A stretch of DNA of 64,000 nucleotides from Pelagihabitans sp963710535. GTDB lineage: Bacteria > Bacteroidota > Bacteroidia > Flavobacteriales > Flavobacteriaceae. The stretch is from NCBI GenBank assembly GCA_963710535.1, contig CAVQAW010000007.1, positions 62,001 to 126,000 of the forward strand, in the 5' to 3' direction. Of this stretch, positions 6,984-14,892 are shown piece after piece (within the stretch, counting starts at the first letter, position 1; each line of letters starts with the position of its first letter). The position numbers and the translations under genes are program-made. Under the pieces are notes generated by a model, which had not been told where the DNA came from, ran no database searches, and saw nothing but the letters and a program-made list of their open reading frames with translations.

Positions 6984-8798
6984 ATGGCACAAACTTCTGA
7001 ATCCTGGGGTTCTCGTGTAGGCCTCATCCTAGCCATGGCGGGCAATGCCGTCGGCCTCGGAAATTTCCTTCGTTTTCCCGTACAAGCAGTTCAAAATGGT
7101 GGAGGCGCCTTTATTATTCCCTATTTGGTCTGTTTTCTTTTAATGGGCATTCCCTTGCTGTTTGTCGAATGGTCTTCCGGCAGGTATGGGGGAAGGTTCG
7201 GCAACCATAGTACCCCCTATATTTTCGATTCCATGGTGAAAGGGAGGGTACTCAAATATATAGGGGTCTTTGGAATATTCACCAATGTGGCCATCGTGGC
7301 CTATTATGCCTATATCGAATCTTGGACGATTTCTTATGTATACCATTCGTTGAGGGGTACTTTCAGTGATATGTCCCAGGGCGAAGTTGCGGGTTTTTTC
7401 AATTCCTATGTGGATGTCGCCCACAGTACTACTGGTATCCCATATGAAGCTGTCATCTTTTATATCCTCTGTTTGGCCTTGAACACCTTTATTCTTTCCA
7501 AAGGCTTAAAAGGGGTCGAGAAGGTCGCAAAAATCGGGATGCCCCTACTGATACTATTCGGCATTTTTCTTGCAATTAGGGCCTATACCCTAGGAACTAG
7601 CGGCGCATCCGATCTTTTCCCGAACGCGAACGCCTGGGAAGGGTTCAATTTTTTATGGACGCCCCAATACGATTCATTGTTGAGCCCTAAAGTATGGTTG
7701 GCAGCAGCCGGGCAGATCTTTTTTACGCTTTCCGTGGGCATGGGTACAATTCATTGTTATGCATCGTATGTAAGAAGTAAGGATGATATTGCCTTGAACG
7801 CCGTATCTGCCGGATTCATGAACGAATTTGTGGAAGTGGTATTGGGGAGTGCCATCGTTATTCCTATAGCGGCCGGCTATTTGGGCCTGGATTGGGTCTT
7901 GAACAATGCCGGCTTTGGAATGGCCTTCCAGACCATGCCCTATCTGTTTCAGCAATGGGGCCCTATTTTGGCCGCTGTCGCAGGGGTGATGTGGTTCGGG
8001 CTGCTGTTCTTCGCCGGAATTACCAGTTCTCTGGCCATGGGTACCCCATGGATGGGCTTTATGGCCGATGAGTTTGGTTGGAACAAAAATAAAGGCGCTT
8101 GGTCATTTGGTGGATTGGCCTTACTTATAGGATTGCCAACGGTTTTCTTTTATCAGCAGGGCGTCTTCGATGACTATGATTACTGGGCCGGGACGGTAAG
8201 TCTGGTGGTTTTCGCATTTTTTGAGATATTCCTGTTCGCATGGATTTTCGGAATGGACAAGGGATGGGCTGAAATCAATAGGGGAGCGGATATCAGGATT
8301 CCAAGATTCTATAGGTTTGTCATCAAATACGTGACCCCTTTGTTGTTGGGTTGGGTCTTCGTGGCCAGTATTCCCAATATGAAAGATAATATTCTGCACA
8401 AGGATACCTATAACAATACAGCTTTCGCCAAGCGTTTTTATTTGGAGAAGTTCAATGACGAACCCAAGACGGTAGGCATCGTGGAAGTGGTAGAGGATCA
8501 ATATTTGAAACTGTCCTTTGAGAACACCAGAAAACGGTACGACAAGGACAAAGGGGAATCTTATCAAGAAGTCTTTACCGATTACAAAGAATACCGTTTT
8601 GAAGGAGACCAGCACACCTCGGTACAATTGGGCGAAGTCTTGAAACCGGGAGATGCCATTGCCGAAGGTGAATTCACCAACAAGGTATTTTATAAGAACA
8701 TCGGAAGGATACTGCTGAGTGCCACCTTCCTGTTTATTTGTTTATTGGTATATTTAGCCTATCGGAAACGTAAAAAAGAAGGGAGGGTCACCATATGA
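6984..8798 (+). CDS. sodium-dependent transporter, NSS (SNF) family, large subunit
   Basis: 604 residues from the ATG at 6984; the frame is open upstream to 6876, but the family starts with the segment MAQTSESWGSRVGLILAM, so I chose the later start. Helix 1 carries the NSS signature GNAVGLGNFLRFP with the Na+ and substrate-binding unwound region. About twelve membrane helices follow. A hydrophilic insert of roughly 110 residues (about 475-580) lies before the last helix, longer than in classic members. NSS proteins use Na+ to import amino acids; the substrate is unknown. Its stop codon overlaps the start of a small membrane protein (ATGA), as in two-component MetP/MetS transporters. Confidence 0.92.
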   Translation: MAQTSESWGSRVGLILAMAGNAVGLGNFLRFPVQAVQNGGGAFIIPYLVCFLLMGIPLLFVEWSSGRYGGRFGNHSTPYIFDSMVKGRVLKYIGVFGIFTNVAIVAYYAYIESWTISYVYHSLRGTFSDMSQGEVAGFFNSYVDVAHSTTGIPYEAVIFYILCLALNTFILSKGLKGVEKVAKIGMPLLILFGIFLAIRAYTLGTSGASDLFPNANAWEGFNFLWTPQYDSLLSPKVWLAAAGQIFFTLSVGMGTIHCYASYVRSKDDIALNAVSAGFMNEFVEVVLGSAIVIPIAAGYLGLDWVLNNAGFGMAFQTMPYLFQQWGPILAAVAGVMWFGLLFFAGITSSLAMGTPWMGFMADEFGWNKNKGAWSFGGLALLIGLPTVFFYQQGVFDDYDYWAGTVSLVVFAFFEIFLFAWIFGMDKGWAEINRGADIRIPRFYRFVIKYVTPLLLGWVFVASIPNMKDNILHKDTYNNTAFAKRFYLEKFNDEPKTVGIVEVVEDQYLKLSFENTRKRYDKDKGESYQEVFTDYKEYRFEGDQHTSVQLGEVLKPGDAIAEGEFTNKVFYKNIGRILLSATFLFICLLVYLAYRKRKKEGRVTI

Positions 8799-8950
8799 AC
8801 ACCATCGCATTGATCACTATGATATTGGCGCAAGGGACGGTAACGTTAATCGCCATCTATTTTTTCTATAAGGTGTTGACCACCCCTCCCAAAAAGGAAC
8901 CCGATTCCTTTTCGGAGAACGATGACGAAGTGATAAGGCAAAACACTTGA
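8795..8950 (+). CDS. MetS-like small subunit of the NSS transporter
   Basis: 51 residues, start ATG overlapping the NSS stop (ATGA). One membrane helix (MNTIALITMILAQGTVTLIA onward to about residue 26, IYFFYKVL) is followed by a short polar, acidic tail (PPKKEPDSFSENDD). This is the size, topology and position of the MetS-type small subunit required by the Corynebacterium MetPS methionine/alanine transporter. The assignment rests on overlap with the NSS gene and on topology, since the sequence is too short to carry strong motifs. It is presumably translationally coupled to the large subunit. Confidence 0.78.
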   Translation: MNTIALITMILAQGTVTLIAIYFFYKVLTTPPKKEPDSFSENDDEVIRQNT

Positions 8951-8954
8951 TTTA

Positions 8955-9872
8955 TTGAAAGGTAGAAAGAAAATAAATCTCTTTGCCTTCACCAAACAAG
9001 AGCGGAGCGGGGTCTTCTACTTGCTCCTTGTTGTTGTTTTGCTTCAATTGGGCTACTGGTTATTCATGTGGCTGCCTGCCCCAAGTGAAAAACAAAACTT
9101 CGGTCTGGACAATGATACCCAGGCCCAGATCGATTCCCTCAAAGCGCGTATCCGGGCACAGGATTCCGTTAAGCCATTCCCTTTCAATCCAAATTATATC
9201 ACCGATTATAGGGGCTATGTCCTTGGGTTGACGGTCGCCGAATTGGATCGATTGGCGGCCTATCGTGCTGAGGGAAAATTCATCAATTCCGCGGTCGAAT
9301 TCCAGCAGATCACCTTGATTTCAGACTCGCTTTTAACGGCCTTGATTCCTTATTTTAAATTTCCCGACTGGGTGGTAAAAAAGAAGACAAAAACCGGTAT
9401 GGAAGCGGATAAAGCGCTTAATCCAGGGCAAGGTGATGGCCTCCCTGTCAAAAATAATTTCAAACCGTCAACCTCCAAATCTGATTTGAATTTGGCCACA
9501 AGCGAAGACCTAATGGCAATCTCGGGTATAGGAGAGGTGCTTTCCGCCAGGATTATTAAGTTTCGAGATCGGTTGGGCGGTTTTTGGGTCGTTGACCAGT
9601 TGTACGACGTGTACGGTTTGGAACCGGGGGTGGTCGCGAAGGCATTGGAACGCTTTGAAGTCGTTACCAAGCCCGAAGTGGATAAAATCAACATCAATGA
9701 GGCCTCCGCCGAAGAATTGAGCCGATTGATTTATATTTCCCCCCAACTTGCAAGGCAGATTGTTGCCTATCGACAGCGCAACGGAAGTATCGATTCCTTT
9801 GACGAATTAACTGCGATTGAAGACTTCCCCGCCGAGAAAATTGAGAGAATTAGACTATATTTGTCGTTATAA
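8955..9872 (+). CDS. helix-hairpin-helix (ComEA-like) membrane-anchored protein
   Basis: 305 residues from a TTG start 4 bases after the NSS small subunit. One membrane helix near residues 17-37 (FYLLLVVVLLQLGYWLFMWL) puts the rest outside the cytoplasm. Three helix-hairpin-helix units are visible: FNPNYITDYRGYVLGLTVAELDRLAAYRAEGKF, SDLNLATSEDLMAISGIGEVLSARIIKFRDRLGGF near 173-207, and ININEASAEELSRLIYISPQLARQIVAYR near 246-274. HhH units bind DNA without sequence preference, and ComEA captures DNA during natural competence. A role in competence is possible but the linked genes (transporter, acyl-CoA dehydrogenase) give no support. The TTG start is chosen because no ATG precedes the membrane helix. 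Confidence 0.85.
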   Translation: MKGRKKINLFAFTKQERSGVFYLLLVVVLLQLGYWLFMWLPAPSEKQNFGLDNDTQAQIDSLKARIRAQDSVKPFPFNPNYITDYRGYVLGLTVAELDRLAAYRAEGKFINSAVEFQQITLISDSLLTALIPYFKFPDWVVKKKTKTGMEADKALNPGQGDGLPVKNNFKPSTSKSDLNLATSEDLMAISGIGEVLSARIIKFRDRLGGFWVVDQLYDVYGLEPGVVAKALERFEVVTKPEVDKININEASAEELSRLIYISPQLARQIVAYRQRNGSIDSFDELTAIEDFPAEKIERIRLYLSL

Positions 9873-9910
9873 AAAAATTGCTAGAAATGGTTACCGAATC
9901 AATATCAACT

Positions 9911-11050
9911 ATGGATTTCGACTACTCCGAAACCCAGCAAATGGTCGCTGCGTCGGCGCGAGAGTTTGCCGAACAATACATTCGACCCCATGTGATGGAG
10001 TGGGACGAGAAACAGCACCTGCCGATCGACGTTCTAAAAAAGGCGGGAGAATTGGGCTTTATGGGCGTCTTGGTCCCTGAACAGTACGGAGGATCTGGAC
10101 TGGGCTATCATGAATACATCGCCATCATAGAAGAAATTTCAAAGGTCGACCCATCGATAGGTCTTTCCATTGCGGCACACAATTCGTTATGCACCAACCA
10201 CATCCTGTCATTTGGGAACGACTCGCAAAAGCAAAAGTGGATTCCCAAGTTGGCTACCGCCGAATATATCGGGGCCTGGGGTTTGACCGAGCACAACACA
10301 GGTTCAGACGCCGGAGCGATGTCGACCACAGCGGTAAAGGAGGGGAATGGATGGGTCCTCAACGGGGCAAAGAATTTCATCACCCATGGAAAAAGTGGCG
10401 ATATCGCCGTTGTTATAGTCAGAACCGGTGAAAAAGGCGATAGTCATGGCATGACCGCCTTTGTGGTGGAAAGGGGTACCCCAGGGTTTACGAGTGGAAA
10501 AAAGGAAAATAAACTGGGCATGCGCGCCAGTGAAACGGCCGAACTGGTCTTCGATAATTGCAAAATTCCAGATGCGAATCGCTTGGGCGATATCGGGGAG
10601 GGCTTTATCCAATCGATGAAAATACTTGATGGTGGCCGGATTTCAATAGGTGCACTTTCCTTGGGCATTGCAAAAGGGGCCTATGAAGCGGCGCTGAAAT
10701 ATTCCAAGGAGCGGATACAATTCGGCAAACCGATCAGCCAATTTCAGGGTATTTCCTTCAAACTTGCAGATATGGCCACTGAAATTGAGGCGGCGGAATT
10801 GTTGGTACATAAGGCAGGCTTCCTAAAAAATGCGGGCCGCCCCATGACCAAATCCGGTGCCATGGGAAAAATGTATGCATCCGAGGTTTGTGTCCGGGTG
10901 GCCAATGAGGCAGTGCAGATACACGGTGGCTACGGCTATACCAAGGATTTTCCCGTAGAAAAATTTTATCGGGATTCTAAGCTCTGTACCATTGGGGAAG
11001 GCACCACGGAAATACAAAAGGTGGTCATTTCAAAAAATATTTTAAAATAA
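9911..11050 (+). CDS. acyl-CoA dehydrogenase
   Basis: 379 residues from the ATG at 9911, which gives the family's usual N-terminus (MDFDYSETQQMVAASAREF); an in-frame ATG lies at 9887 and a TTG at 9878. Family signatures: GAWGLTEHNTGSDAGAMSTTA (FAD/substrate-binding segment), GAKNFITHG, RIQFGKPISQFQGISFKLADMA, and the C-terminal VQIHGGYGYTKDFPVEKFYRD followed by IGEGTTEIQ, where Glu of GEGT is the catalytic base. It introduces the alpha-beta double bond in acyl-CoA with electrons passed to ETF. Chain-length preference cannot be read; similarity is to the short/butyryl type. Cytoplasmic. Confidence 0.95.
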   Translation: MDFDYSETQQMVAASAREFAEQYIRPHVMEWDEKQHLPIDVLKKAGELGFMGVLVPEQYGGSGLGYHEYIAIIEEISKVDPSIGLSIAAHNSLCTNHILSFGNDSQKQKWIPKLATAEYIGAWGLTEHNTGSDAGAMSTTAVKEGNGWVLNGAKNFITHGKSGDIAVVIVRTGEKGDSHGMTAFVVERGTPGFTSGKKENKLGMRASETAELVFDNCKIPDANRLGDIGEGFIQSMKILDGGRISIGALSLGIAKGAYEAALKYSKERIQFGKPISQFQGISFKLADMATEIEAAELLVHKAGFLKNAGRPMTKSGAMGKMYASEVCVRVANEAVQIHGGYGYTKDFPVEKFYRDSKLCTIGEGTTEIQKVVISKNILK

Positions 11051-11076
11051 GTTCGGCAATTTTCATTTAATACATC

Positions 11077-11084
11077 TATATTTG
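11077..11084 (+). promoter_or_regulatory. -7 element of the rpsU promoter
   Basis: TATATTTG is a perfect TAnnTTTG match 36 bases before the rpsU start. The -33 TTG is not clear. Confidence 0.5.
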
Positions 11085-11100
11085 CCACCCGAATCACTAA

Positions 11101-11111
11101 AGAAAGGAGGT
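11101..11111 (+). promoter_or_regulatory. unusually strong Shine-Dalgarno sequence before rpsU
   Basis: AGAAAGGAGGT is complementary over 11 bases to the 3' tail of 16S rRNA as generally found in Flavobacteriia (ACCUCCUUUCU), with AGGAGG 9 bases before the ATG. Other genes here lack such a site. In Flavobacterium bS21 is known to help hide the anti-Shine-Dalgarno, and ribosomes lacking bS21 favour such messages, giving autoregulation of rpsU. Confidence 0.85.
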
Positions 11112-11119
11112 TGTAGCCC

Positions 11120-11314
11120 ATGTTAATTATACCGATTAAAGAAGGAGAAAACATAGACAGAGCTTTAAAGCGTTTCAAGCGAAAGTTCGACAAGACAGGT
11201 ACGATGAGGCAGTTGCGTAAAAGGCAGCAGTTCAACAAACCTTCAGTACTACGCAGAGCCCAGATTCAAAAGGCACAGTATATCCAAGGCCTGAGAGATA
11301 GGGAAGAAATTTAA
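11120..11314 (+). CDS. rpsU: 30S ribosomal protein bS21
   Basis: 64 residues, full length for bS21: basic throughout, with ENIDRALKRFKRKFDKTGTMRQLRKRQQFNKPSVLRR, the standard core, and a short C-terminal extension. bS21 binds the small subunit platform near the 3' end of 16S rRNA. It is preceded by a very strong Shine-Dalgarno sequence in a genome that otherwise lacks them, and followed by its own terminator, so it is a single-gene unit. Confidence 0.97.
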   Translation: MLIIPIKEGENIDRALKRFKRKFDKTGTMRQLRKRQQFNKPSVLRRAQIQKAQYIQGLRDREEI

Positions 11315-11343
11315 TTTCTCCCGCCCTTGTACATCATATCAAT

Positions 11344-11371
11344 AATCCCATCACAACTGATGGGATTTTTT
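11344..11371 (+). terminator. rho-independent terminator after rpsU
   Basis: A perfect 10-bp stem (11344-11353 with 11358-11367), 4-base loop, and a run of six T ending at 11371. Confidence 0.9.
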
Positions 11372-11403
11372 CTTTAAAGGGGGGTTTGCCGTTCAATCTT
11401 TAC

Positions 11404-11411
11404 TAACTTTG
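11404..11411 (+). promoter_or_regulatory. -7 element of the xerC promoter
   Basis: TAACTTTG fits TAnnTTTG and ends 4 bases before the xerC ATG, implying a leaderless message. TTTG at 11385-11388 is a possible -33 but the spacing (15) is short. Confidence 0.45.
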
Positions 11412-11415
11412 GGAT

Positions 11416-12306
11416 ATGGCATTGGAATCTTTTCTGAACTACCTCTCCCTGGAAAAAAACTATTCGGGGCATACGGTAAGTGCCTATCAAAAAGATTTGG
11501 AGGCCTTTCTCGACTACTGCCAGGAAAATTACCTGACCCGAAAAATCGATTCGATCGAGTATACCGTGATCCGAAGTTGGATCGTGGGCCTGGTCGATTC
11601 CGGAATTACAAACCGTTCGATCAACCGAAAAATTGCTTCCTTGAAGGCTTATTATAAGTTTTTGCAGCGCATCGGGGAAATTTCGGTAAACCCATTGGCC
11701 AAACACAAAGCCTTGAAGACCTCCAAAAAAATCGAGATTCCCTTTTCCGAACAAGAAATGGAAAACGTGAAGTTCGAACTGGCCATCGAACCGGGGTTTG
11801 AAGGGGCACGTGATGCCCTGTTGGTCGAGCTGCTCTACACCACAGGCATCAGACGGGCCGAATTGATCGGCCTGCACATGGGCGCGGTTGATCTCCAATC
11901 CAGGCATATCAAGGTACTCGGCAAAAGAAACAAGGAACGAATCTTGCCCCTGCTGCCTTCAACGGTCGCCCTTTTCCATACCTATTTTGAGGAACGAGGC
12001 AGCTTGTCGGTCATCCTCGATGAACGACATGTTTTTTTGACCAAATCGGGAAACAAATTATACGAAACCCTTGTTTATAGAGTAATAAATAGGTATTTTA
12101 GTAAGGTGTCTTCCAAGGTTAAAAAAAGTCCACATATCCTAAGGCACACCTTTGCGACCCATCTGCTCAACAAAGGCGCAGATTTGAATTCGGTGAAGGA
12201 ACTTTTGGGCCATTCAAGCCTGGCCTCGACCCAGGTGTATACCCATAACGGCATCGCCGAGCTCAAAAAGGTGCACGCCAAGGCCCATCCACGGAGCAAG
12301 GGCTAG
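11416..12306 (+). CDS. xerC: tyrosine recombinase XerC/XerD type
   Basis: 296 residues, the usual length of Xer recombinases. An N-terminal SAM-like core-binding domain (about 1-95) precedes the catalytic domain. Catalytic residues visible: Arg146 (TTGIRRAEL), Lys170 (VLGKRNKER), His240-x-x-Arg243 (HILRHTF), His266 (LLGHSS) and the nucleophile Tyr275 (STQVYTH). It resolves chromosome dimers at dif with a partner Xer protein. The position next to rpsU, hpf and the tRNA/tuf block is the usual one for the chromosomal XerC of Flavobacteriaceae, and there are no phage or element genes nearby, which argues against a mobile-element integrase. A TAACTTTG -7 element ends 4 bases before the ATG. Confidence 0.92.
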   Translation: MALESFLNYLSLEKNYSGHTVSAYQKDLEAFLDYCQENYLTRKIDSIEYTVIRSWIVGLVDSGITNRSINRKIASLKAYYKFLQRIGEISVNPLAKHKALKTSKKIEIPFSEQEMENVKFELAIEPGFEGARDALLVELLYTTGIRRAELIGLHMGAVDLQSRHIKVLGKRNKERILPLLPSTVALFHTYFEERGSLSVILDERHVFLTKSGNKLYETLVYRVINRYFSKVSSKVKKSPHILRHTFATHLLNKGADLNSVKELLGHSSLASTQVYTHNGIAELKKVHAKAHPRSKG

Positions 12307-12350
12307 CACTGCGAACAGTAGGAAGTTTAACTTAAACAGCGTAAAATTCT

Positions 12351-12653
12351 ATGAAAGTAAACGCACAATCGGTTAATTTCAATGCCGACGGAAAACTCAT
12401 CGACTTTATCCAAACCCGATTAAACAAACTCGAATTGTTCTATGACAAGGTAATCAGTTCAGACGTCTACCTAAAGGTTCAGAACACCAGTGCCAAAGAG
12501 AACAAGATCGTGGAGATTCAGGTGAAAGTTCCCCGGGATAAATTCATCGTGAAAAAACAGTGTAAATCTTTTGAGGAAGCGATTGATTCGGCCTGTAGTT
12601 CTTTGGAAAGAAAGCTCATAAAAAGGAAAGAAAAACTAAGGCCACAGCTCTAA
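12351..12653 (+). CDS. hpf: ribosome hibernation-promoting factor, short form
   Basis: 100 residues covering one S30AE/YfiA domain (MKVNAQSVNFNADGKLIDFIQTRLNKLELFYDKVISSDVYLKV, then FEEAIDSACSSLERKLIKRKEKL). It lacks the C-terminal dimerisation domain of long HPF. The product binds the decoding region of idle 70S ribosomes. It lies 44 bases after xerC on the same strand, probably in one unit, and upstream of the tRNA/tuf promoter. Confidence 0.93.
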   Translation: MKVNAQSVNFNADGKLIDFIQTRLNKLELFYDKVISSDVYLKVQNTSAKENKIVEIQVKVPRDKFIVKKQCKSFEEAIDSACSSLERKLIKRKEKLRPQL

Positions 12654-12675
12654 ATAAAATTTTCCGAAAATTATT

Positions 12676-12704
12676 TTGATTAAACAAATTATTATCTACA
12701 TTTG
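12676..12704 (+). promoter_or_regulatory. promoter of the tRNA-tuf operon
   Basis: TTG (12676-12678), 18 bases, TACATTTG (12697-12704) match the Bacteroidota promoter fully. The next features downstream are a terminator-like hairpin and the first tRNA gene. Confidence 0.75.
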
Positions 12705-12705
12705 C

Positions 12706-12732
12706 AGTCCGTTAGAAATAGCGGACTTTTTT
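12706..12732 (+). terminator. terminator-like hairpin at the start of the tRNA-tuf transcript
   Basis: A 9-bp stem (12706-12714 with 12719-12727, one G-U) closed by a GAAA tetraloop and followed by six T. It begins 2 bases after the -7 element, so it either ends hpf transcripts or forms the first bases of the tRNA transcript as an attenuator. Confidence 0.7.
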
Positions 12733-12754
12733 ATGCGCAAAAAAGAGGTAAAAG

Positions 12755-12828
12755 GCCGATGTAGCTCAGCTGGCTAGAGCAGCTGATTTGTAATCAGCAG
12801 GTCGTGGGTTCGAGTCCCTCTATCGGCT
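12755..12828 (+). tRNA. tRNA-Thr (anticodon UGU)
   Basis: 74 bases with complete cloverleaf: acceptor GCCGATG/TATCGGC (last pair G-U), anticodon arm around TGT, T arm with GTTCGAGTC. CCA is not encoded. Confidence 0.95.
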
Positions 12829-12858
12829 CAAAAGTAAGGTTGTTCATTAATAAGTAAG

Positions 12859-12940
<82 letters not shown>

Positions 12941-13100
12941 CATTAACACTGCGGAGAGAAAAGCACCGGAAATGTGGTTTTTTGCATAAGGCAGAAATCG
13001 AATCCTGAAAACCTGAGACCGACGAGGCCGGGGGACGACACGAATTGAAATATTGAAAGGTAAACATAGCGTTTAAAATGTAAGGTTTTGGATGTTATAT

Positions 13101-13176
13101 GCGGGAGTAGCTCAGTTGGTAGAGCGTCAGCCTTCCAAGCTGAATGTCGCCGGTTCGAACCCGGTCTCCCGCTCCA
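13101..13176 (+). tRNA. tRNA-Gly (anticodon UCC), CCA encoded
   Basis: Acceptor GCGGGAG/CTCCCGC, anticodon TCC within CAGCCTTCCAAGCTG, T arm with GTTCGAACC, discriminator T, then an encoded CCA (13174-13176). Confidence 0.95.
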
Positions 13177-13287
13177 GTAAACGGGAAGAAAGCGGTAAGA
13201 TGCTTTTTAACCTTTGAAGTGAAATGGTGTTTGTGGTTTTGACGGCAGTTGTCGAAACCGTAAACTTTGAACCTTCGACCTAAATAA

Positions 13288-13359
13288 GCCGGCGTAGCTC
13301 AGGGGTAGAGCGTTTCCTTGGTAAGGAAGAGGTCATGAGTTCAAATCTCATCGTTGGCT
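13288..13359 (+). tRNA. tRNA-Thr (anticodon GGU)
   Basis: 72 bases. Acceptor GCCGGCG/CGTTGGC with two G-U pairs, anticodon GGT in TTCCTTGGTAAGGAA, T arm with GTTCAAATC. CCA is not encoded. It lies 57 bases before tuf. Confidence 0.95.
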
Positions 13360-13416
13360 CTAGTAAATAATTATTTGTACATACTAATATAAACATAAGA
13401 TTAAAATTCATTAAAA

Positions 13417-14604
13417 ATGGCAAAGGCAAATTTTGATCGTTCCAAACCGCACTTAAATATAGGTACCATTGGACACGTAGATCACGGTAAAACTACATTG
13501 ACAGCTGCTATTACGACAGTTTTGGCTAACGCTGGATTATCTGAAGTGAGAAGTTTCGATTCAATCGACAACGCTCCTGAGGAGAAAGAAAGAGGTATTA
13601 CAATCAATACCTCGCACGTTGAATATTCTACGGCCAACCGTCACTATGCGCACGTTGACTGTCCAGGTCACGCGGATTACGTGAAGAACATGGTTACCGG
13701 AGCCGCACAAATGGACGGCGCCATCCTTGTGGTTGCTGCCACTGATGGTCCGATGCCACAAACAAGGGAGCATATCCTATTGGGTCGCCAGGTAGGTATT
13801 CCAAGAATGGTCGTTTTCATGAACAAAGTGGATATGGTCGATGATGAAGAGCTTTTGGAACTTGTGGAAATGGAAATCAGGGAACTGCTTTCTTTCTATG
13901 AGTACGATGGTGACAACGGACCGGTGATCGCAGGTTCTGCCTTGGGCGCACTCAATGGTGAGCAAAAATGGGTAGATACCGTAATGCAGTTGATGGAGGC
14001 CGTTGACACTTGGATCGAATTGCCTGCCAGGGATATCGATAAACCTTTCTTGATGCCCGTTGAAGACGTTTTCACCATTACTGGTCGTGGAACAGTTGCT
14101 ACCGGACGTATCGAAACAGGCGTTGCCAATACTGGTGACGGAGTGGATATCATTGGTATGGGTGCCGAAAAACTCACTTCTACCATCACGGGAGTTGAAA
14201 TGTTCCGTAAGATTTTGGATCGTGGAGAAGCCGGTGATAACGTAGGTATCCTTTTAAGGGGTATTGAAAAATCCCAAATCAAAAGAGGAATGGTAATCTG
14301 CAAGCCAGGTTCCGTAAAACCACATGCCAAATTCGAGGCTGAGGTGTATATCCTTAAAAAAGAGGAAGGTGGTCGTCACACCCCATTCCATAACAACTAT
14401 CGTCCACAGTTCTATGTAAGAACCACCGACGTAACTGGAACCATCATCTTGCCAAGCGGTGTTGAAATGGTAATGCCAGGAGATAACCTAACCATTACCG
14501 TTGACCTTTTGTCGCCGATCGCGTTGAGCGTAGGTCTTCGTTTTGCCATCCGTGAAGGTGGTAGGACCGTAGGGGCCGGGCAGGTGACCAAAATATTGGA
14601 TTAA
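13417..14604 (+). CDS. tuf: translation elongation factor EF-Tu
   Basis: 395 residues, full length. GTPase motifs are intact: GHVDHGKTTL (residues 19-28), the switch 2 motif DCPGHADY near 81-88, and NKVD near 136. Domain 2 and 3 segments (GTVATGRIETGV, GGRHTPFHNNYRPQFYVRTTDVTG, REGGRTVGAGQVTKILD) are standard. It carries aminoacyl-tRNA to the ribosome. The gene is embedded between tRNA-Thr and tRNA-Trp in one operon-like block; the codons and upstream AT-rich leader suit very high expression. Confidence 0.99.
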   Translation: MAKANFDRSKPHLNIGTIGHVDHGKTTLTAAITTVLANAGLSEVRSFDSIDNAPEEKERGITINTSHVEYSTANRHYAHVDCPGHADYVKNMVTGAAQMDGAILVVAATDGPMPQTREHILLGRQVGIPRMVVFMNKVDMVDDEELLELVEMEIRELLSFYEYDGDNGPVIAGSALGALNGEQKWVDTVMQLMEAVDTWIELPARDIDKPFLMPVEDVFTITGRGTVATGRIETGVANTGDGVDIIGMGAEKLTSTITGVEMFRKILDRGEAGDNVGILLRGIEKSQIKRGMVICKPGSVKPHAKFEAEVYILKKEEGGRHTPFHNNYRPQFYVRTTDVTGTIILPSGVEMVMPGDNLTITVDLLSPIALSVGLRFAIREGGRTVGAGQVTKILD

Positions 14605-14631
14605 TTCCAGAATAATTATTCTTACATCGAT

Positions 14632-14664
14632 AAGGGTGTCCCGCCGATCAGGCGGGATACCTTT
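14632..14664 (+). other. 14-bp hairpin between tuf and tRNA-Trp
   Basis: Positions 14632-14645 pair with 14651-14664 (two G-U pairs) around a 5-base loop. Only three T follow within the stem end, so it is a weak terminator at best; it may limit read-through or protect the tuf message 3' end. Confidence 0.55.
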
Positions 14665-14726
14665 CGACGTAAATATAAATAGGTGTCGCCCGATCCGGTT
14701 TGTTCCGGGAGGTAGCGCACCGATGA

Positions 14727-14802
14727 ACGGGTGTAGCTCAGTTGGTAGAGCACTGGTCTCCAAAACCAGGTGTCGGGAGTTCGAGTCTCTCCTCCCGTGC
14801 CA
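14727..14802 (+). tRNA. tRNA-Trp (anticodon CCA), CCA end encoded
   Basis: Anticodon CCA within CTGGTCTCCAAAACCAG; T arm GTTCGAGTC; acceptor ACGGGTG/CTCCCGT with one T-T mismatch at the sixth pair; discriminator G and encoded CCA (14800-14802). It lies between tuf and secE, the usual place in Bacteroidota. Confidence 0.95.
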
Positions 14803-14892
14803 TTTCCAGGAAAGTGGGCTTTAGATTATAAAGTGAAGCGGAACAGGAAAACCAACGAGAATGCGGTTTAAGAATTTATAATAGCTATAGCG

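Noticed and set aside
11416..12306. Phage or transposon integrase
   Set aside because: The residues and position next to rpsU/hpf fit the chromosomal XerC, and no mobile element genes are adjacent.
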